Shown one piece after another: positions 11,179 to 21,812 of a stretch of 64,000 nt of DNA (its first letter is position 1; each line of letters begins with the position of its first letter). Where the stretch lies: the NCBI GenBank assembly GCA_032622095.1, contig CP136061.1, forward strand, positions 220,133,148 through 220,197,147, written 5' to 3'. Source of the stretch: Siphonodentalium dalli. Taxonomy: Eukaryota > Mollusca > Scaphopoda > Gadilida > Siphonodentaliidae. The position numbers and the translations under genes were made by a program. Below the pieces are notes generated by a model. It made no database searches. It was given only the letters and a program-made list of their open reading frames with translations, and had not been told where the DNA came from.

Positions 11179-12782
11179 TAAGGCCCGTTCCAAACGACGG
11201 ATTTTTGTCGACTCGAATCTAATACTAGACCCACAATTGTATTAAATGCGTCAAAAATGCGACGTTTGAAACAATTAGATCCGTGTCAGACGCATCACAG
11301 ACGAATCTCCGTCCAATTCAGACGAATCTTCGTCGGTGATGCGTCTGAAATCCGTCTTGGTTTCAAACGACGGATTTTTGACGACTCGAATCTAATACAT
11401 GTGACGAGAAGAGCCGAAAGTTGCCGAAGAACGAATGCAAATGATATGATAATGATATGATAATGGTATAATAATGAGGGGGCTCCCCTTATCTGAGGAA
11501 ATACCCACACGATGTCATTTGTCGCACGCTCTCTTTGTCATAAAGAAAGATATATCTATAAGCATTGCTTAGGTAACATTGTGCAAATTGTAATTATTTT
11601 GGTAGTTTGATTCCTCAACGAACATGGCATGTCACTGACTCACATCTTATAATGGATATGGGTATCAATGTTTTAGAATAATCCATATATACCGGTATAA
11701 GGGGTAGGGGTTGTAGCAACCGATTTATAATAATTCATATATACCGATATTCCTTATTATAAGGAATAGGGGTGGTAGTCTCTGATGTATAATAATTAAT
11801 ATTTACCGGTATTACTTATTATAAGGGGCAGAGGTGGTACTACTGATTTATAATCATTCATATATACCGATATTACTTATTATGAGGGGTAAAGGGGTGG
11901 TAACCTCTTATTTATAATAATTCATATATTCAGGTATTACTTGTTATAAGGGGCAGAGTGGTAGCCTATGATTTATAATAATTTACATATACCGGTATTC
12001 CTTATTATAAGGGGTAGGGGTGGTAGCCTCAGATTTATAATAATTTATATAAACCGGTATTACTTATTATGAGGGGTAGGGATGGTAGCCTATGATTTAT
12101 GATAATTCATAGATACCGGTATTCCTTATTATAAAGGATATATAGGTGGTAGCCTATGATTTATAATATATAATTAATATATTCCGGTATTCCTCATTAT
12201 AAGGGGTAGGGGTGGTACCACTGATCTTATTTATAATAATTCATATATACCGGCATTACTTATTATGAGGGTATAGGGGTGGTAACCTCTTATTTATAAT
12301 AATTCATATATTCCGGTATTCCTTATTATAAGGGTAGGGGTGGTAGTCTCTGATTTATAATAATTCTTGTATACCTGTATTTACATGCATGGTATACACA
12401 TATATGGCAATTGGTTGCACGATCTAACATTTATTCGTAGCGCCTATTATATTATATTATATAACTATATGTACTATATACATCCTCATATACATATGCA
12501 CATATATTCGCGCTGCAATCGCGCATATATTTATACATAATTTATACTGTATTTTAGTATATATATGTATAACATACCGGTATATATAGGCCTCTATATC
12601 TACGCGTGACCATTTTGTGAAGGTAACATGGAGTGCACCTTTAAATAAATCGACCGATGTATTAGATTCGACGCGACAAAGATGCGTCCGTCTGAAACAA
12701 AATTGACCGCAGACGCATCACCGACGGATTTAATACAATTAGATTCGAGTCGACAAAAATCCGTCGTTTGGAACGGGCCTTA
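11179..12782 (+). mobile_element. E3: TIR element with minisatellite core, direct repeat of E2
   Basis: Same architecture and orientation as E2, near-identical over most of its length, including the 67-codon chance frame at 11257-11460, which is identical to that at 9724-9927. Termini are TAAGGCCCGTTCC and its inverse. Relative to E2 it keeps an additional segment (about 12340-12520, containing TACATCCTCATATACATATG) between the minisatellite and the right end; part of this segment is retained in E1. E3 or a close relative is therefore the fuller form and E1 and E2 are deletion derivatives. Confidence 0.85.
11657..12372. repeat. Minisatellite, 55-60 bp units, in E3
   Basis: Same unit as in E2 (ACCGGTATTCCTTATTATA ... 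GGGGTAGGGGTGGTAGTCTC), about 12 units, one more at the right end than in E2. Confidence 0.85.
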
Positions 12783-12966
12783 ACGTCCTTCCTAATCCTT
12801 AGTTGACAACAATACAATCTATTTAAGTTAAGCCACATGTTCATCTATATCATAAACTGTTATGTAATCTGTGTCTAGTGTGTTAATTGTTGCATCTTTG
12901 AAAATATAAACACAAGCACAAAAATGTCTCGTGGGATCGCTTTGTTTATACAGTTGGCCGTCACGC

Positions 12967-13430
12967 CTATGGGAATCACTGAACTAAATGGTTTCCCATA
13001 GGCGACAGTGTTAACGTTTCGGCCAAATTCACTGAATTGAAGCCTGCAGGCCATACCAGTGATGTTTACCCAGCTAGATTGACACCAGTTGATCACGAAA
13101 ATGCAAGAAAAATCATAGGTCATGTATTTACTTTTAAAAATAAATCCCCAAGTCTACGACAGGGCTATCTCACAGCCAAATTTGATCTGAAAAAACCCAG
13201 AAATACAGCAGCTAGTTAAATAAATTTCCCGCTCACAAAAATCCATTCTCCCATTCATTCACCAGTTTAAATTATTTAGATATTATGTACAAATCAAATA
13301 AACGCGATGTCATCCTTTAATAACGTGTCGCATGTATCAGGTGAAGGTCATTCTTCAGTTACCTTCACCTGTAGTATTCCACGGTATACTTGCTCCCCGA
13401 CTCTAGAACACATTTAGCTGCCTGATTCCT
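12967..13430 (+). repeat. Duplicated block, copy 1 (exon-like segment plus 3' flank)
   Basis: From GGAATCACTGAACTAAATGG to CTGATTCCTA this block recurs in direct orientation at 14311-14778 with scattered substitutions and small indels. It includes the exon-like frame, the AATAAA and a short hairpin (GGTGAAGGTCATTC...CCTTCACC). Its 5' edge also forms a small hairpin (CGCCTATGGGA ... TCCCATAGGCG, 12964-13003). Confidence 0.85.
13002..13219 (+). pseudogene. Candidate 3'-terminal exon, unrecognised protein
   Basis: A pyrimidine-containing acceptor-like sequence (TTTCCCATAG, AG at 13000-13001) is followed by an open frame in phase 1. It reads SVNVSAKFTELKPAGHT, then DVYPARLTPVDHENARK, GHVFTFKNKSPSLRQGY and TAKFDLKKP, ending at TAA 13217-13219. 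A canonical AATAAA follows at 13297-13302, as expected for a last exon. The composition looks like protein (mixed charged and hydrophobic, no low complexity), but I do not recognise the family. The whole block is duplicated at 14345-14562, where 1-nt changes break the frame. It could be a real last exon or a captured gene fragment carried by a repeat. Confidence 0.4.
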
Positions 13431-14310
13431 ATATATATGTATATGTGTGAAACACAGCGTTTCTTATAGTATTTTATCAAAATATAGACCTTACTGAAAT
13501 CAAAAATGGATTATATCGAGTAGTTTATTTTTCCAATATGAGGCATCCTGAAAATTAGTGTCAATCCTCAAAATAAAGCAAACAAAATTAGATTTTTTTT
13601 TTCAATTTTACTAGCTGATGCATCTCGTATAACTGAAGTATGCCCTTATATACCATAATATTACTAAATTGGAGAGGAAATGTTAATATACATTTTGAGA
13701 GGGATATCTTGTCCAATTTTAAACCCTTTTCGTGCAGAATTTGGCAATTTATAATAAGCATTTACCAAAATTAACAGAAAATTAAAATAAAAAATACTTT
13801 AATAGCAATATAAAGCAACTATAAGTCAATTTAAATATCTAAACATAATGATACAACATCAGACACAGCCTCGGGCATGAAATTTTACCAGATGGGATGG
13901 CATACTGTCTGTTTAACAAACCTGTCATGACAATTTTGCACGACAGTAACTCTAGTGGTGATGCCATCGCCCCCCCCCCCGACTTGGGGTGGGGCTACGG
14001 TCCCCGATAAGACTACTGGGTGCCGGACAAGCTTAATTGGGTCAACTGCCACCTTTCATCAATGGGGGTGGGGCTAACACTCCTCAAAATTGTGGGGAGG
14101 GGGGCTTTAGACCCCCTGACCCCCTAATGGTACCTGATGTCCATGCAAAATTCCCAGATTTATCACTTTCTTTACTATCTACAGGCGAATCCATGGGTTT
14201 CTTCTTTAAATATGTCCAAAATTTGGTCATTATCATTTAAAAATAAGAAAATATGGAATTAACAACTCATCATGGCGAGACGTGAAATTTCTTAAAATTC
14301 AAATTTTTCT
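13431..14310. other. AT-rich DNA with a GC-rich patch
   Basis: Mostly AT-rich. From about 13930 to 14130 it turns GC-rich with a C run (about 13970-13980) and GGGGTGGGGCTA-type phrases, suggesting a degraded element, but I found no matching termini. No gene. Confidence 0.4.
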
Positions 14311-14778
14311 TATAGGAATCACTTAACTAAATGGTTTACCATAGGCGACAGTGTTAACGTTTCGGTCAAATACACCGAATTGAAGCCTGCAAGGCCATAC
14401 CAGTGACGTCTACCCAGATAGATTGTCACCAGTTGAACACGATAATGCAAGAAAAATCATAGGTCATATGTTTACTTTTTAAAATAAACCCCCAAGTCTA
14501 CGACAGGGGTATCTCACAGCCAAATTTGATCTGGAAAAACCCAGAAATACAGCAGCTAGTTTAAATAAATTTCCCGCTCACAAAAATCCATTCCCCCATT
14601 CATTCACCAGTTTAAATTATTTAGATATTTTATGTACAAATCAAATAAACGCGATGTCATCCTTTAATAACGTGTCGCATGTATCAGGTGAAGGTCATTC
14701 GTCAGTTACCTTCACCTTTAGTATTCCACGATGTACTCGCTCCCCGACTCTAGAACACATTTAGCTCCCTGATTCCTA
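14311..14778 (+). repeat. Duplicated block, copy 2 (frame-broken)
   Basis: Direct copy of 12967-13430. An extra A in GCAAGGCC and other small indels disrupt the reading frame, so if the block is coding, this copy is a pseudogene. The acceptor-like ACCATAG and the AATAAA are both retained. Confidence 0.85.
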
Positions 14779-14830
14779 TGGGGAATAAGGAATCAGGGAG
14801 CTAAATGTGTTCTAGAGTCGGGGAGCGAGT
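14735..14830. repeat. Perfect 43-bp palindrome at end of the duplicated block
   Basis: 14735-14777 and 14788-14830 are exact reverse complements around a 10-nt loop. Beyond it, 14831-14896 continues as the inverse of 14588-14650 (CAGTTTAAATTATTTAGATA), so the inverted copy extends further with an internal deletion. The 3' end of the block has thus been copied backwards next to itself. Confidence 0.95.
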
Positions 14831-14896
14831 TTTGAGATTTGATTTGTACATAAAATATCTAAATAATTTAAACTGGTGAATGAATGGGGGAATGGA

Positions 14897-15798
14897 TTAG
14901 ATATATTTGGTATAGAATTACTTCCCCTCGTCGAGTTATGTTACATGCATGCGCACACGTTTGTTTAAGGCCGACTCCGGCTCCAGTCCAATTAAAAGGT
15001 GTAAGCGGAGTGTTATCTTGCGTTTTCTCCATTGCTTCTCATTCTCATTATATACAAGATATCCCACCGCTTTAGCTAAATTTACCTTCCTACAATATCC
15101 ATTAAGAGGATCATATATTATATACCCACGGTTTTAATTATAGAATATAAAATATATTGGTTTCGCGAATGACCAACTCAGAATTCCGTTAAAATAACAA
15201 TAACAACCAGCACCTATAACGAAACGTTTTACTGGACTTGGCCTACTGGTCGCGTAGTTCCGACTTTTAAATAAACGGAATTTCCAACTCTATAAATAAA
15301 AGCCCCACAAGAATACATTCGCCCTGTCCACCACGCAATATCAAAATCTCAGCAGCTAGATACACCACAGGTGGCGTAATGAATGAAATTTTCAATGTAT
15401 GGATGTATAGCATGGAAGATTATATATATTAAATCAGGCTGAATCGGGATAAAATTTATTTTTGACCAGTTGTTTGGACATTTGGTGTGATGTTTTCAGT
15501 CTTGTTGAACTTTGAACTTCCTACTGGTCACTGGTGATGTCTAAATGTATCTAGGTAGGATCTGAGTGGATAGTGATTAAATATGGTTGAGGGAACGGAA
15601 TAGTATAATATAACAGAACAGTCCTGGAAAAGCTTGGTAAAGTCAATTGAAATGAGTTTGGGGGCGGGAGAATTAGTTTGTTTTTTTGCACGAAGGGGAG
15701 GAGGTGGTGGGTACCCATAGTGCTGTGTCTGTGTCTGCAAATTGTTTTCTGACCCCCCCCAGTTATCACGGATATTAAAACTTTGTCAACAGGTATCT
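14897..15798. other. Intergenic DNA; isolated TATA-like promoter motif
   Basis: TATAAATAAA at 15291-15300 followed about 30 nt later by ACATTCGCCCTG resembles a core promoter, but no coding sequence follows within view, so this is only a motif. A C/G-rich patch lies near 15655-15720. No gene recognised. Confidence 0.3.
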
Positions 15799-16282
15799 GT
15801 GTCCTTGACATGACGGGTTCTCCGAAGATGAATGTTTTTTCGCCAGCCGAATGAGAAACATTTCTCGGAAACTCATTGTAATTAATAAGATGCGAAACAG
15901 ATCCGCTTACCTGACAGGCGACATGATGCTTTATTCCCAACTCTCATGGCCCTGCACCTCCGGATTCCGTCTAATTGGGACTGCACATCCGGACTCCATA
16001 TAATGCAGTGAGATAACACGTAGTCAGTGAGCCATTTATATGTGTCCTTGACATGACGGGTTCTCCGAAGATGAATGTTTTTTCGCCAACCGAATGAGAA
16101 ACATTTCTCGGAAACTCATTGTAATTAATAAGATGCGAAACAGATCCGCTTACCTGACAGGCGACATGATGCTTTATTCCCAACTCTCATGGCCCTGGAC
16201 CTCCGGATTCCGTCTAATTGGGACTGCACATCCGGACTCCATATAATGCAGTAAGATAACACGTAGTCAGTGATCCATTTAT
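15799..16282. repeat. 242-bp tandem direct duplication
   Basis: 15799-16040 and 16041-16282 are near-identical (both start TGTGTCCTTGACATGACGGG, both end in GTAGTCAGTG..CCATTTAT), differing at a few bases. The low divergence marks a recent event. The unit does not resemble other repeats in the window. Confidence 0.95.
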
Positions 16283-16503
16283 CAAAAAGACGCTTTGTTT
16301 TCGATTTCGTTGCACCCCACTCCCGCCGTTTTCATTTATAGAATTACATCACAATGCCTGGCCCGCATCTTACGTCGGTCACAGTGATAATAATATCCGG
16401 TTATAAAGTGTGTTCAAACTCCAAAGGTTGAGTCGGTTCGAGACAGGAATGTGGGAGGGGAGGGCACAATTACCAAAATTGATAAAAACTAATTTTTAGA
16501 GCC
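16283..16503. other. Short intergenic segment ending in a Helitron-type satellite fragment
   Basis: From about 16430 the sequence matches part of the ~160-bp satellite unit seen at 18.7-20.6 kb (GAGACAGG, GGGCAC, ACCAAAATTGATAAAAA, TTTCCACCAAATT). Confidence 0.5.
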
Positions 16504-17608
16504 TATTTCCACCAAATTAATATATTCTTACCCATGGTACTGATGTCGGTTTATCTTTCCGAAAATAACAGTATACATCGCCATAACTAATGCGCACATA
16601 TTATTAAAATCAACAATTAAAACTAACATGCTTCTCTGATAATCTGTTCAATTTCCGTGACGGAAGAACACCACAAATCTATTTCACGGTGGGGGCCGTG
16701 GTACCAATTCCAGATTGCAAATTTTTTTGCCACGTTTGTGAGTCGATATCGCAATTACCGGGAAGATATTCCACGACTGTAATGCATGCAAATCAGACTT
16801 GGCTCAACAAATTGACCTATTTCCATGCATGAAATCGTGAGCTGGGACATACACTTACTGTGGAATATCCTTCAATATCGGTACATAATTATTACCGAGG
16901 AACAGGTATTACCTAAGAAATATATTATAGCTTCAATGTTTTTGTCAATGTTATAAACTTCCCTGTCAGATCATGAACGTGATTTGAACTGGTGAATTAT
17001 GATCTCTATACGGACGTAGTCAGAGTAGAGATTCATGACATGCAATGATCTAGCCAAATATATAACCTCCCTGGCAAGGGGGGGGGGGGGTCTGCATATT
17101 TTTTCAATCACAAGGCGGGTGGATGGGTGTGTCGGGGCCGGAAAAGGTGAGTAATGCAATTTTGTTCCTACGCTGAAATTTACTAATGCTGCCCTTTAAT
17201 AATCGTATATAGACTCTTATATACATGAATATATATACCTATCATTTAGAGCATATTTAACTGCACGTTTGGGGTCTATATATGGTCTGAGGATCTAATA
17301 GCGGTACAAATACAGGCGTTATGGCAAATATAACTCGAAATTGCCACTGGATTCACATCAGATCCATTCCTTGTGTGTGAAATACTATTGTATGTGTGTA
17401 TTGTGTAGCAATGTGGTGACTGATTGGGGGTCTAGAGCCAGTCAGTATGCGGCTAGAAACTATTGTTTGATGTCTGGAAGGACGAGTTGGCACTACATGG
17501 ATTAAACCCCATGTTTACATTTTGCATTATAATTATACTCCGTGTGTGTATAGTACGCCTGTCGCTTACACGGGGCTAATAGTTTTACGGGGCTAAAGCC
17601 ATATTATG
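16504..17608 (+). repeat. R1 repeat, copy B (inverted relative to copy A)
   Basis: Near-identical reverse complement of 7145-8246, including the 62-codon chance frame at 16971-17159 that mirrors 7594-7779, and a slightly longer G tract (about 17079-17091). It ends at CCATATTATG, exactly where a MITE is inserted. Confidence 0.9.
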
Positions 17609-17942
17609 ACTGAAGGGGTCACTCTCACCACAAACGATGCTGAAGGGTACACAGGGTTTGTAAATGTGATGAAGGGTACACAAGGGTACATATGGTTTCT
17701 GGTCGGCACTAACACCGTTCGTTAAACTGTGTTTCTGAAAGTCTGGCGGCCATCATCAGTTTGTTTTCAATTGATTTTAATGTTCATTAGAACGTAAACA
17801 ATTATTCTCTAATAGAACTCATGACAGTCACGTAAACTGAACGTCATTCAGAACGAGATTTAAAAACCTGTGTACTCTTCAGCACATTTTCAAAACATGT
17901 TTAACCTTCAGCACTTTTTGTGTGTGAGAGTTCCCCTTTCAG
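17609..17942. mobile_element. MITE with 10-bp target-site duplication
   Basis: Inverted termini: left CTGAAGGGGTCACTCTCACC, right (reverse complement) CTGAAAGGGGAACTCTCACA; similarity continues through TGCTGAAGG. The direct repeat CCATATTATG flanks it at 17599-17608 and 17943-17952. A 9-11 bp duplication is the size produced by Mutator-like transposases; that assignment is an inference. Short GAAGGGTACACA(A)GGGT repeats lie in the left half. No coding capacity. Confidence 0.8.
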
Positions 17943-17952
17943 CCATATTATG

Positions 17953-18534
17953 CCAATGAGGTTCCATGACAATGATAACTGAGTCAGGCAATGACTTTAT
18001 TATTAATTAAAAAAATTATATCGCCAGTTAAAAAAATATATTAAAACAAGTTAGGTAACCTATATATCTATTGCATATATAGAGGTATCAATTCGACCCC
18101 ATAGTTCGCCGCCACGTATAACTTGCTCAAAAATACCTTCACTCATTCTGACTCATTTTTGAATTTTCCATCTGCCCGACAATCTTCCCATGAATGCTGC
18201 CTACGATATCGAGTTTCAATGAGGTAAAATCTCAATTAACCCCGAAACAGGTTCGAGACATTGTCAGGAGCACCGTGCATACCGTATATGACCTAACTGT
18301 AATCTTACTATTATAAGTCGGGTATAAAATATAATACATTTGTTGTGTAATCATTGAGTCCAATGACTGACAACAACATACATAGACACGATAATGCCGA
18401 CATAATATTGCTTTAGTCATGTATAACGGTTATCCCGTGTTATTAACAGTGGCAGTACACTAACGAAATAACACAAACATGTATGTATATAGGCAAACCC
18501 ACTTTATCAAGTGATATATAGCAAGCAAAAACTT
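17953..18534. other. AT-rich intergenic DNA
   Basis: No reading frame or repeat that I can support. Confidence 0.4.
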
Positions 18535-18650
18535 GGCAACTTCGAATTATGTTTGCCAGAATACTTGCATTTATACCGCTATTGGAACCTCAGACCATAT
18601 ATAGACCCCGGCCCACACGGAGTTAAATGTGCTCTAAATGATATAGATAT
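18535..18650 (-). repeat. R1 repeat, copy C, first part
   Basis: Same plus-strand orientation as copy A: TACCGCTATTGGAACCTCAG, ACCATATATAGACCCC and GCTCTAAATGATA correspond to 7450-7520. The match stops where the Helitron-like element begins and resumes at about 21400, so copy C was split by that insertion. It is more diverged than A and B are from each other. Confidence 0.75.
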
Positions 18651-18652
18651 GA

Positions 18653-21396
18653 GTCTATATCTATATCTATATTTGCGAATGTCTGTCTGTCTGTCTGTGT
18701 TCTATAGAAATTAAAAGGGGACCATCTAGATGATACCAAAGGGGTCTAATAGGGGTAACTTTTTACGAGAAAGATAGTGGTGCGGGTTAGAATTTCCTAA
18801 AGTGACGCCGTTGTTGTCAGGGGCAGAACATGGGAAGGGGCAGAATTTGTTTTTGTAGCCGATTGCCACGAAACTTACATATAATCATCCCCATGATATG
18901 ATGAATCTAATGGTGTGGTTTAAATAGGTCAAAGGTGGCGTCGTTCGAGTCAGGGATGCACGGAAGGGGAGAGGGGCACCAAAATTGATCAAACAAATTT
19001 TAGCGCCAATTTCCACCAAATTGATATATCTTCTTCTTCACGCTACAAGGAATCTAATTGTGCGAATTAAAGACGCCAAATTTGTGTCGTTTGGATGAGA
19101 GATTGTGGGGGGGGGGGGGGTGGGCACTAAATATGATAAGAATGAGTTTTGTCGCAGATTGCCACCACACTTATGCAAAATCGTCCCCATGGTATGAGGA
19201 GTCTAATGGTGGCTTCAATTTGTCAAAAATGGCCTCATTCGAGACAGGGGTGCACTGAAAGGGAGAGGGGTACCAAAATTGATACGGAATATTTTTAGCG
19301 CCAATTTCCACAAAATTGATACATGTTCTCATCTATGATACGAGGTATCTAATCGTGTGATTTAAAGACGCCATATTGGTGCTGTTTGGATGAGAGATGG
19401 GGAGGGGGAGGGGTGGGAACCAAATTTGATAAAAATTTGTTTAGTCGCCGATTAGTACCAACTTATAAATAATCATCTCCATGATATCAGGAATGTAATT
19501 GTGTGGTCTAAGGATGTCACAAGTGGGGCCATTCGAGTCAGTAGTGCATAGTGGTGAGAGGGACACACCAAATGATAACAATATGTTTAGCGCCGATTTC
19601 CACCAGATTCATACATATTCTTCTCCATGATACGAAGAATCTAATCGTGTGGTTTAGATACACCAAATTGGTGCCGTTTGGGTTAGAGATATGGGGACCT
19701 TAAATTTGATACGAATTTGTATATTCGCCAATTTTCACCAATTTGATATATATGCATCTCCATGCATAATGAGTCTAAGTGTGTGGTTTAATGGTGACAA
19801 AAGTAGCGCCGCTTAAGTCCGAAATAGGGACGGGACGGTCACCAAAACTAATACAAAATATTTGTTAGTACCAATTACCATCAAATTCATACACGTTCTT
19901 CTCAAATGATATGAGGAATCAAATGGTCAGTATGATGTGTTCTATATATAACTTCACGGGGTACAATCGAGATGGCACCAAGACGGTTTAAGAGGGGTAA
20001 CTTTTTACAAGGAAGATAATGGTGCTGATTAATATTTTCTAAAGTGACGCTGTTGGTGTCAGGGGAAGAAAAGGGGGAAGGGCGGCAAAATTAAAAAAAT
20101 ATGGTGAAATAGTTTTGTCGCCGATTTCCACCAAACTCATACATAATCACCTCCGCGATATGGCTCTGTTCGATTCAGCGTTGCAGTGAGAGCATCAACA
20201 ATTGATTAAAGAAACTATTTTTGGCGCAGATTTCCACCAAATTGATATATTATTCTTCTCCACGATACGAGGAATATAATCCGATAATAATCGTGTGATT
20301 TAATGACGCCAAATTTCTGCCATTTGGGTGAGATGGGGGGGGGGGGGGGGTCATAACTATGATAAGAATTTGTTTAGTTGCTGATTACCACCAAACCTAT
20401 ATGTAATCATCTCCAGTATATCATGCATCCATGAGTCTAATGGACGTGGTTTAATATGTCAAAAGTGGCGCTGTTAAAGTCATGCACGAGGATGGCAAAT
20501 CTGATACAAATATATTTAGCACTAATTTCCACCAAATTCATACACGTTCTTCTCTAATGATACGATGAATTAAATCACATTTGGTGTCATTTTGGTCATT
20601 GATGACGAGAGGATATGCTCTATCGTTGATAAGATTGATATTCGCCTATAAGTTATATATAGTCACCAGGCCATCTCCATGTCGTATTAATGAGTTTTTG
20701 GCGTTCAAATTTCACAATATCGACAAATGGTGACCCAATTAAGTCACTTGAACAATTATATCTTCTCAACTGTCATATTTATATGGGTATGGGAATCAGG
20801 GCATTCACACAATGGGCTAGCAAAAAAACAGATACATATAAGAAGCGTTAAAAGTATAGTTATCATTCTATTTAACCCTTTACCCAACAAACCGGCCAAA
20901 ACCGGCCAAATAAAGCATCAACAGCCTAAAATATCTTCGGTCTGTCTCAATGGAACCATACAAATATGGATATCATTGGAACCGGCTCCTTGACCACATT
21001 GTGATAGTTACAGTTATGCCCTGTGCCAATGCATTCTCTTATATATGCGAGTCGACCAATTGTCGTCTTTTATTTTTGCAAACTAATGTGTTTATGATGT
21101 TCATGTTTCATATATAACTTCTGAAGTATACGCAATTGTAAATAAATAAATACTTCTTTATTGGTGGAACGGAATAAGCGCGATAAACAAAATGACAATC
21201 GACAAAGTGATCCACTTATTATATTCCATGACTGTGTAAGAATCATGGTTTGTGATGCTATTTGAATATGCACTTTATGAGAATACGTGTAACATTTTGA
21301 GCAAGAGTATTATCTATTCCCAACAAATATCCACACCACACCATGCAGAGGGTTTCACATCACTTTAACCTGGGCAACGTCGGGTAACCCTGCTAG
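18653..21396 (+). mobile_element. Satellite-bearing Helitron-like element (family B)
   Basis: The 3' end reads ACGTCGGGTAACCCTGCTAG followed by T, matching the Helitron rule of a CTRR terminus preceded by a GC hairpin. Near the 5' side there are TCTATATC repeats and a CTGT microsatellite, as in the Helitrons at 49-51 kb. The body is an array of diverged ~160-bp units (GCCGATTTCCACCAAATT, ATACATATTCTTCTCCATGA, GTGTGGTTTAAA, GGGGCACCAAAATTGAT). A second internal start-like block (TGTGTTCTATA...GGGGTAACTTTTTAC) at about 19940 repeats that at 18697, suggesting two head-to-tail units. Non-autonomous: no Rep/helicase. Confidence 0.7.
20876..21068. mobile_element. Truncated piggyBac-type MITE (copy 2)
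   Basis: TTAA (20872-20875) then CCCTTTACCCAACAAACCGG, followed by the family's subterminal motif CCAATGCATTCTCTTATATA at about 21025. The copy stops at the centre of the palindrome (GTCGACCAATTGTCG), so the right half is missing. It lies inside Helitron family B and is therefore younger than it, or was captured by it. Confidence 0.75.
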
Positions 21397-21399
21397 TAA

Positions 21400-21812
21400 G
21401 ATTAATAAATTAAGGACATCGTGAGTAAATTTCAATTTTCATTAACTCATTTTCCGGCCCGACACACCCATATTCACCCACCCCCACCTTGAGTCTGGTC
21501 AAATTCATGCCATGAATCTCTACTCTGATTATGTCCGTATAGAGATCATAATCCACCACTTCAAATAATGGGAACGTGTTCATGTCCTGTCACGGAAGTT
21601 TATAACATTGACACAAACATTGCAGCTATAATATACTTCTTGAGTAATAACTATGTACCGATATTGAAGGATATTCCACAGTAAGTGTATATGTCCCAGC
21701 TCGAGATTGCATGCATGAACTATGTCAGATTGCCAAGTCTGATTTGCATCCCTTACAGTCATGGAATTTCTTCCCGGTACTATGGCCCCTACTGTGAAAT
21801 AGATTATTAAGG
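21400..21812 (-). repeat. R1 repeat, copy C, second part
   Basis: Collinear with 7575-8075 of copy A in the same plus-strand orientation: CATTTTCCGGCCCGACACACC, TCTACTCTGATTATGTCCG and ATATTCCACAGTAAGTGTAT. It contains several small deletions. It continues the copy interrupted at 18650. Confidence 0.8.

Noticed and set aside
10130-12370. Regular ~58-bp repeats as a CRISPR array
   Set aside because: Units are contiguous minisatellite copies without unique spacers, inside a TIR element in a eukaryotic context.
15291-15330. TATAAATAAA core promoter or LTR
   Set aside because: No matching second LTR, no primer-binding site and no coding sequence downstream.
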